Below are positions 60,201 through 64,000 of a DNA stretch of 64,000 bases, one piece after another. Origin of the DNA: Ruegeria halocynthiae (GTDB lineage Bacteria; Pseudomonadota; Alphaproteobacteria; Rhodobacterales; Rhodobacteraceae); NCBI RefSeq assembly GCF_900106805.1, contig NZ_FNNP01000006.1:124001-188000 (forward strand). Direction: 5' to 3'. The position numbers were made by a program, and so were the translations under genes. The notes below the pieces were generated by a model. That model worked only from the letters and a program-made list of their open reading frames with translations. It was not told the origin of the DNA and made no database searches. The first letter of the stretch is position 1. Every line of letters starts with the position of its first letter.

Positions 60201-61484
60201 GAACGTGCCAGCCACAAGCTGGGCTATGGTTCCAAGCTGTTCGTCAAGGACGGTGCCAAGGTTGCCCGCGGTGACAAGCTGTACGAATGGGACCCCTACA
60301 CCCTGCCGATCATCGCCGAGAAAGCCGGTACTGCGAAATACGTTGATCTGGTTTCGGGCATTGCCGTCCGCGACGAGACCGACGATGCAACCGGTATGAC
60401 CCAGAAAATCGTGATCGACTGGCGCGCCGCCCCCAAAGGCAGCGATCTGAAGCCCGAGATCATTCTGGTCGGTGAAGATGGCGAACCGGTCCGCAACGAT
60501 GCGGGCAACCCGGTTCACTATCCGATGTCGGTGGATGCGATCCTGTCGATCGAAGACGGTCAGGAGATCGAAGCTGGTGAAGTCGTTGCGCGTATCCCGC
60601 GCGAAGGCGCCAAGACCAAGGACATCACCGGTGGTCTGCCGCGTGTGGCCGAACTGTTCGAAGCCCGTCGTCCGAAAGATCACGCGATCATTGCAGAAGC
60701 CGATGGTTACGTGCGCTTTGGTCGCGACTACAAGAACAAGCGCCGTATCAGCATCGAACCGGCTGATGAATCCATGGAGACCATCGAGTACATGGTGCCC
60801 AAGGGTAAGCACATCCCGGTCGCCGAAGGTGACTTCATCCAGAAGGGTGAATACCTGATGGACGGTAATCCGGCTCCGCATGACATCTTGTCCATCATGG
60901 GTGTCGAAGCGCTGGCGGATTACATGATCGACGAAGTGCAGGATGTTTATCGTCTGCAGGGCGTGAAGATCAACGATAAGCATATCGAGGTCATCGTGCG
61001 TCAGATGCTGCAGAAGTGGGAGATCCTGGATTCAGGCGACACCACCCTGCTGAAAGGCGAACATGTCGACAAGCAAGAGTTCGACGCAGCCAACGAGAAG
61101 ACCCTCTCGCGTGGTGGTCGTCCGGCTCAGGGTGAACCGATCCTTCTGGGGATCACCAAAGCCTCGCTGCAGACACGTTCGTTCATCTCGGCGGCGTCGT
61201 TCCAGGAAACCACCCGCGTTCTGACCGAGGCTTCGGTTCAGGGCAAGAAAGACAAGCTGGTTGGCCTGAAAGAGAACGTCATCGTTGGTCGCCTGATCCC
61301 CGCCGGTACCGGTGGCGCCACTCAGGCCGTTCGTCACATTGCGCAGTCGCGTGACAATGTGGTCATCGAGGCCCGCCGGGAAGAGGCCGAAGCCGCTGCG
61401 GCTCTGGCAGCTCCGATGATGGATGACGATATGGTCGGCGATGAGCTGGACGTTCTGGTGGAAACACCGGAAAGCCGCGAGTAA
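57243..61484 (+). CDS. rpoC: RNA polymerase subunit beta'
   Basis: A 1413-residue beta' subunit. The N-terminal zinc site is [24 protein letters not shown]. The catalytic Mg-binding loop [16 protein letters not shown] is intact. The second zinc site shows [19 protein letters not shown]. The bridge-helix/trigger-loop region ([24 protein letters not shown], and [19 protein letters not shown]) is normal. AAGGA precedes the ATG. An intrinsic terminator follows. Confidence 0.98.
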   Translation: MNQEITNNPFNPLTPPKVFDEIKVSLASPERILSWSYGEIKKPETINYRTFKPERDGLFCARIFGPIKDYECLCGKYKRMKYRGVVCEKCGVEVTLQKVRRERMGHIELAAPVAHIWFLKSLPSRIGLMLDMTLRDLERVLYFENYVVIEPGLTDLSYGQMLNEEEYMDAQDVYGMDAFTANIGAEAIREMLAQIDLEAEAEQLRADLAEATGELKPKKIIKRLKVVESFLESGNRPEWMVMTVIPVIPPELRPLVPLDGGRFATSDLNDLYRRVINRNNRLKRLIELRAPDIIVRNEKRMLQESVDALFDNGRRGRVITGANKRPLKSLSDMLKGKQGRFRQNLLGKRVDFSGRSVIVTGPELKLHQCGLPKKMALELFKPFIYSRLEAKGLSSTVKQAKKLVEKERPEVWDILDEVIREHPVMLNRAPTLHRLGIQAFEPVLIEGKAIQLHPLVCSAFNADFDGDQMAVHVPLSLEAQLEARVLMMSTNNVLSPANGAPIIVPSQDMILGLYYVTLEREGMPGEGKVFGSIDEVQHALDAGEVHLHTKITARIAQIDAEGNEVQQRFETTPGRLRLGALLPMNNKAPFELVNRLLRKKEVQQVIDTVYRYCGQKESVIFCDQIMSMGFKEAFRAGISFGKDDMVIPDDKWGIVDETRGQVKDFEQQYMDGLITQGEKYNKVVDAWSKCNDRVTEAMMSTISSSERAANGSEQEPNSVYMMAHSGARGSVTQMKQLGGMRGLMAKPNGDIIETPIISNFKEGLTVLEYFNSTHGARKGLSDTALKTANSGYLTRRLVDVAQDCIVREIDCGTERAITAEAAVNDGEVVSSLAERVLGRVSADDVLRPGTDEVLVAAGQLIDERMADIIDEAAVASMRIRSPLTCESEEGVCATCYGRDLARGTRVNTGEAVGIIAAQSIGEPGTQLTMRTFHIGGVAQGGQQSFQEASQDGVVSFENPQVLTNSAGEILVMGRNMKLVIKDEHGEERASHKLGYGSKLFVKDGAKVARGDKLYEWDPYTLPIIAEKAGTAKYVDLVSGIAVRDETDDATGMTQKIVIDWRAAPKGSDLKPEIILVGEDGEPVRNDAGNPVHYPMSVDAILSIEDGQEIEAGEVVARIPREGAKTKDITGGLPRVAELFEARRPKDHAIIAEADGYVRFGRDYKNKRRISIEPADESMETIEYMVPKGKHIPVAEGDFIQKGEYLMDGNPAPHDILSIMGVEALADYMIDEVQDVYRLQGVKINDKHIEVIVRQMLQKWEILDSGDTTLLKGEHVDKQEFDAANEKTLSRGGRPAQGEPILLGITKASLQTRSFISAASFQETTRVLTEASVQGKKDKLVGLKENVIVGRLIPAGTGGATQAVRHIAQSRDNVVIEARREEAEAAAALAAPMMDDDMVGDELDVLVETPESRE

Positions 61485-61508
61485 GCAATCTTTCATACCC
61501 AAAAATTA

Positions 61509-61536
61509 GGCTCCGCAGATTTGCGGGGCCTTTTTT
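61509..61536 (+). terminator. Intrinsic terminator after rpoC
   Basis: GGCTCCGCA (61509-61517) pairs with TGCGGGGCC (61522-61530) with one wobble, followed by six T. It ends the rpoBC transcript. Confidence 0.92.
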
Positions 61537-61597
61537 AATCTCAAAAATTGAGTGAGACAGAACCTGTCGCGCTGGCGATCAGTGGCGCGGTAAGCCC

Positions 61598-62068
61598 CTA
61601 TATCAAATAGCGAAATCTTGGGTGGATGCCGTCCCTGCGCTCAAATCCGCAAGCTAGATATACGGCTTGCGCCTTAGAGTTCTCTGGGTGTGTTCCAACC
61701 ATCATGTAAGTGCAGGACAGGTCACGCGCTTTGTCAATTGAGGCTTTGATCAACTGCTTCCCGATCCCAGCCCCCCGAAAATGCTGCTCAACAAAAAGAT
61801 GATGCATATCTATGCCGCGAGTTCCCGACTGAAGTTGCGCCAGCGGATATAGGGCTGCGTAACCAACCACGTTGCCTGCTAAGCTTGCAATCAAAGTGTA
61901 GAGCCATGGTATGTCGCCGAACATATCGCGCTCGATTGTTTCAATGCTGGCACTAGGTGTGTCGTTGTGGTGACGCGCAAGCGCCTCGATCATTGACAAA
62001 ATCCTTGGGGTGTCCGCGCGAACCGCATCCCGTATCTCAATCACGGGGAGTGGGCTTTCATCTTGCAT
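61598..62068 (-). CDS. GNAT-family N-acetyltransferase
   Basis: A 156-residue acetyltransferase. IEIRDAVRADTPRILSMIEALARHHND is the N-terminal motif. VGYAALYPLAQLQSGTRGIDMHHLFVEQHFRGAGIGKQLIKAS contains motif A, with the acetyl-CoA loop RGAGIGKQL. NSKAQAVYLACGFERRD is the C-terminal motif. It resembles diamine or aminoglycoside-like GNATs, but the substrate is unknown. It converges on rpoC. Confidence 0.83.
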   Translation of the reverse strand: MQDESPLPVIEIRDAVRADTPRILSMIEALARHHNDTPSASIETIERDMFGDIPWLYTLIASLAGNVVGYAALYPLAQLQSGTRGIDMHHLFVEQHFRGAGIGKQLIKASIDKARDLSCTYMMVGTHPENSKAQAVYLACGFERRDGIHPRFRYLI

Positions 62069-62350
62069 TGTGTTTCTCCCGTTTCAGCCACAGGAGCACA
62101 AAAAAAGAATGCCGCACTGTGGCGGCATCATGCATTGTCAGTTCATCGGCCGCTCTGATCAAGAACGAAAATAATAGCTCGTTGTTTGTGTTAGAGTATC
62201 CGACATTTGCCAAGTATGGGATGCTTCTGACGATTGTTCAATGCCTGCCCGAAGCAATACGTGTTGAGTTGTCTAAAAGCCATTTTCAATTGACATTAGC
62301 GATTTGGGCGGAGCCAATGCAACGATTGTGCTTAGTTGGATTAACACTAG

Positions 62351-63220
62351 ATGACCCCGAATGTCAGAGGCGCATTGTTGATGGTGGCCAGCATGGCTGC
62401 CTTTACGATCAATGACGCTCTGGTGAAATTAGTTGGACAGTCGATTCCTCTGTTCCAATTGGTTGCGATGCGTGGAGCGTTGGCGACGGTTCTGGTGTTC
62501 ATTCTGGCAAGGCACCTTGGGGCACTTCACATCGAATTTCCACGCCATGACAGGTGGTTGATCATCTTTCGCTGCGTGGCTGAACTGGTCGCTACGTTCT
62601 TCTTTCTGACCGCCCTGATGCATATGCCGCTTGCCAACGTTACCGCTGTGCTGCAGGCGCTTCCGCTGACCGTGACGCTGGGGGCGGCTTTGTTCTTTGG
62701 TGAGGTCATCGGGTGGCGACGGATCGCCGCGATCACGCTCGGTTTCGTTGGCATGTTACTGATCGTTCGGCCCGGCCCCGAAGGGTTCAGCATCTACGCG
62801 ATTTATGCTTTGGTCGCCGTTGCTTCGGTTACTGTCCGTGATCTGATCACCCGCCGTATGTCGGCCGAGGTTCCCTCGATGGTGGTGACCCTGGCAACGT
62901 CACTTTCCATCACGTTGGCGGCTACGGCTGCCTCTCTGATAGAGGGATGGGCGCCGGTCTCGACTTCATCCGGCGCGATGGTCGCAGGTGCTGCGGTGTT
63001 TGTCCTGATGGGATATCTGTTCAGCGTCATGGTCATGCGCGTGGGAGAGATCGGATTTGTTGCGCCATTTAGGTATTCCAGCCTAATCTGGGCACTCGGG
63101 CTGGGCTGGGCAGTATTCGGCGACTGGCCCGACGCGATCACCATGCTGGGTGCAGTATTGGTGGTCGGAGCAGGGATGTTCACGCTGTTCCGAGAGCGAT
63201 CCCGTCACGCGGATGAGTGA
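62351..63220 (+). CDS. EamA/DMT-family transporter
   Basis: A 289-residue inner-membrane protein with ten helices in two EamA repeats. The first repeat opens GALLMVASMAAFTINDALVKLVG. The loop pattern FFLTALMHMPLANVTAVLQALPLTVTLGAALFFGEVIGWRR is typical of the family. The second repeat ends with VFGDWPDAITMLGAVLVVGAG. These proteins export amino acids or other metabolites; the substrate is not predictable. It overlaps the convergent glycosyltransferase gene by 16 bp. Confidence 0.88.
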   Translation: MTPNVRGALLMVASMAAFTINDALVKLVGQSIPLFQLVAMRGALATVLVFILARHLGALHIEFPRHDRWLIIFRCVAELVATFFFLTALMHMPLANVTAVLQALPLTVTLGAALFFGEVIGWRRIAAITLGFVGMLLIVRPGPEGFSIYAIYALVAVASVTVRDLITRRMSAEVPSMVVTLATSLSITLAATAASLIEGWAPVSTSSGAMVAGAAVFVLMGYLFSVMVMRVGEIGFVAPFRYSSLIWALGLGWAVFGDWPDAITMLGAVLVVGAGMFTLFRERSRHADE

Positions 63221-64000
63221 GCCCGGCGCACGAAATCCAGATCAATTGCGAAACGTTCTGCAAACGCGCGCTCAGTATCAGGCGTTATTGGTGCCAGCTG
63301 AGACTTCTGTTTCTCGGCGCGCGAAGAGTCATTCGAGCTGTTCAATGACCTGATCCACATCGGCCGATCCGGATAGCTGATAACGGGCATGAAGCGTCCG
63401 ATCCGATTGTGGGTAAAGCTTATGATGGTATGGGCGCAGTTCCCGGCGATCAGCATCCCCAGACCCACCCCAAGTAGAGATTTGTAAACCTGTGCTGCCT
63501 GAATGTCATTGGGTCCAAAACTGGCCTGATATCCGTTGTTGAAATCTATTCCGATCGCCTGATTTTTCTTGATCAGTCCGGCGCCATCCTGGGCTCCGTC
63601 ACGGAGTCTCTCGATGAAATCAACTGAAACGCCGTCGTCGTCGTCATGCCGGAATTGGAGGCACGGCTGATCCGGTTGCAGGCGCGCGCACTGCAGTATC
63701 TGCTTCATCGTCTGGCGGTGTTTCTGGTTCTGATCAACGGGCCTTTGAATGATCTGCACTTGCCTGATATCCGCCGTCAGATCGTTGAGCCGGTCAAAGG
63801 CAAGCTTCGGCAGGCAGTCCCCTACAACAACCAGGAATTGGAAATCCTCATCTGTCTGGGCACGAAAACTGGGAAGGGTTACGGATTCGAACAAGCTTAG
63901 CCGCTCTTTCAAACGGGCAGAGTTGTACAAATGGCGGCGTCGGTCTTTAATCGTGTCGTGTTCGATCTGGAAATCGCCCAGGGCAGGGAATGAAAACCGG
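63205..64000 (-). CDS. Putative rhamnosyltransferase-like glycosyltransferase (5' end outside window)
   Basis: The frame is open from the right edge to a TGA at 63205 (about 264 residues in window). The product begins in window with RFSFPALGDFQIEHDTIKDRRRHLY and continues LFESVTLPSFRAQTDEDFQFLVVVGDCLP. This is the opening of the putative rhamnosyl-transferase family (PF11316-type, GT-A-like). A TTG inside the frame at 63930 could be mistaken for a start, but the conserved N-terminus clearly continues beyond it. An acidic DDDDG at the expected metal-binding site (QFRHDDDDGVSVDF) fits a GT-A fold. Donor and acceptor are not known. Confidence 0.82.
   Translation of the reverse strand, partial: RFSFPALGDFQIEHDTIKDRRRHLYNSARLKERLSLFESVTLPSFRAQTDEDFQFLVVVGDCLPKLAFDRLNDLTADIRQVQIIQRPVDQNQKHRQTMKQILQCARLQPDQPCLQFRHDDDDGVSVDFIERLRDGAQDGAGLIKKNQAIGIDFNNGYQASFGPNDIQAAQVYKSLLGVGLGMLIAGNCAHTIISFTHNRIGRFMPVISYPDRPMWIRSLNSSNDSSRAEKQKSQLAPITPDTERAFAERFAIDLDFVRRAHSSA

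Noticed and set aside
63205..63930. Glycosyltransferase taken as complete from the TTG at 63930
   Set aside because: The frame stays open to the right edge and the upstream residues match the family N-terminus, so the gene is partial.

Overview
The window looks like the chromosome of a marine Roseobacter-group alphaproteobacterium (Rhodobacterales, near Ruegeria). Three things point there: a taurine/sulfoacetaldehyde locus with a TauR-type regulator, an FnrL-controlled cbb3 oxidase cluster (hemN, fnrL, uspA, ccoNOQP, ccoGHIS), and alphaproteobacterial markers such as TrcR (DUF1013) and a membrane-anchored cytochrome c. Most genes are GC-rich with clear Shine-Dalgarno sequences. A few AT-richer stretches (about 10.2-12.3 kb, 46.7-47.9 kb, 50.7-51.6 kb) look like later insertions.

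Layout. 1-6.2 kb (minus strand): tauR, xsc and a molybdopterin oxidoreductase (SoeA-like, cut by the left edge), with paired TauR-type direct repeats before tauR and before xsc. 6.3-7.7 kb: an arsR-arsP pair. 7.7-10.2 kb: a small membrane protein, trcR, a secreted RNase T2 and a secreted unknown protein. 10.5-12.1 kb: a polytopic GT-C-like membrane protein in AT-rich DNA. 12.2-15.2 kb (minus): dnaX-ebfC-recR. 15.3-25 kb: housekeeping and accessory genes, including a cobalamin riboswitch in front of one small Cys-containing protein, rsgA, the SRP RNA, a CpdB-like nucleotidase, nudC, pheA and a membrane-anchored cytochrome c. 25.2-30.9 kb: yejABEF, an oligopeptide/microcin-C-type ABC importer. 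30.9-32.8 kb: a degenerate EF-G-like protein. 33-45.6 kb: the FnrL regulon. 45.7-61.5 kb: secE, nusG, rplKA, rplJL, rpoBC. 61.6-64 kb: a GNAT protein, a DMT exporter and a glycosyltransferase cut by the right edge.

How the genes work together. Xsc splits sulfoacetaldehyde into acetyl phosphate and sulfite. A SoeABC-type enzyme would oxidise the sulfite, and TauR would switch the set on. FnrL, whose boxes lie before hemN/fnrL, uspA/ccoN and ccoG, would couple low oxygen to heme synthesis, the high-affinity oxidase and its copper/assembly factors. The cytochrome c at 24.5 kb is a plausible electron carrier for such oxidases.

Most unusual features. (1) A small gene between rplA and rplJ encodes what reads as a Rieske protein in which all four [2Fe-2S] ligands and the twin-arginine signal are gone, while the disulfide cysteines and surrounding fold signature remain. 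(2) The secE-rpoBC region is broken up by unrelated genes and by an apparent second, decayed copy of the rplK leader. (3) A complete-looking B12 riboswitch controls a single small gene. (4) The EF-G paralogue has a shortened switch I region and lacks the catalytic His.
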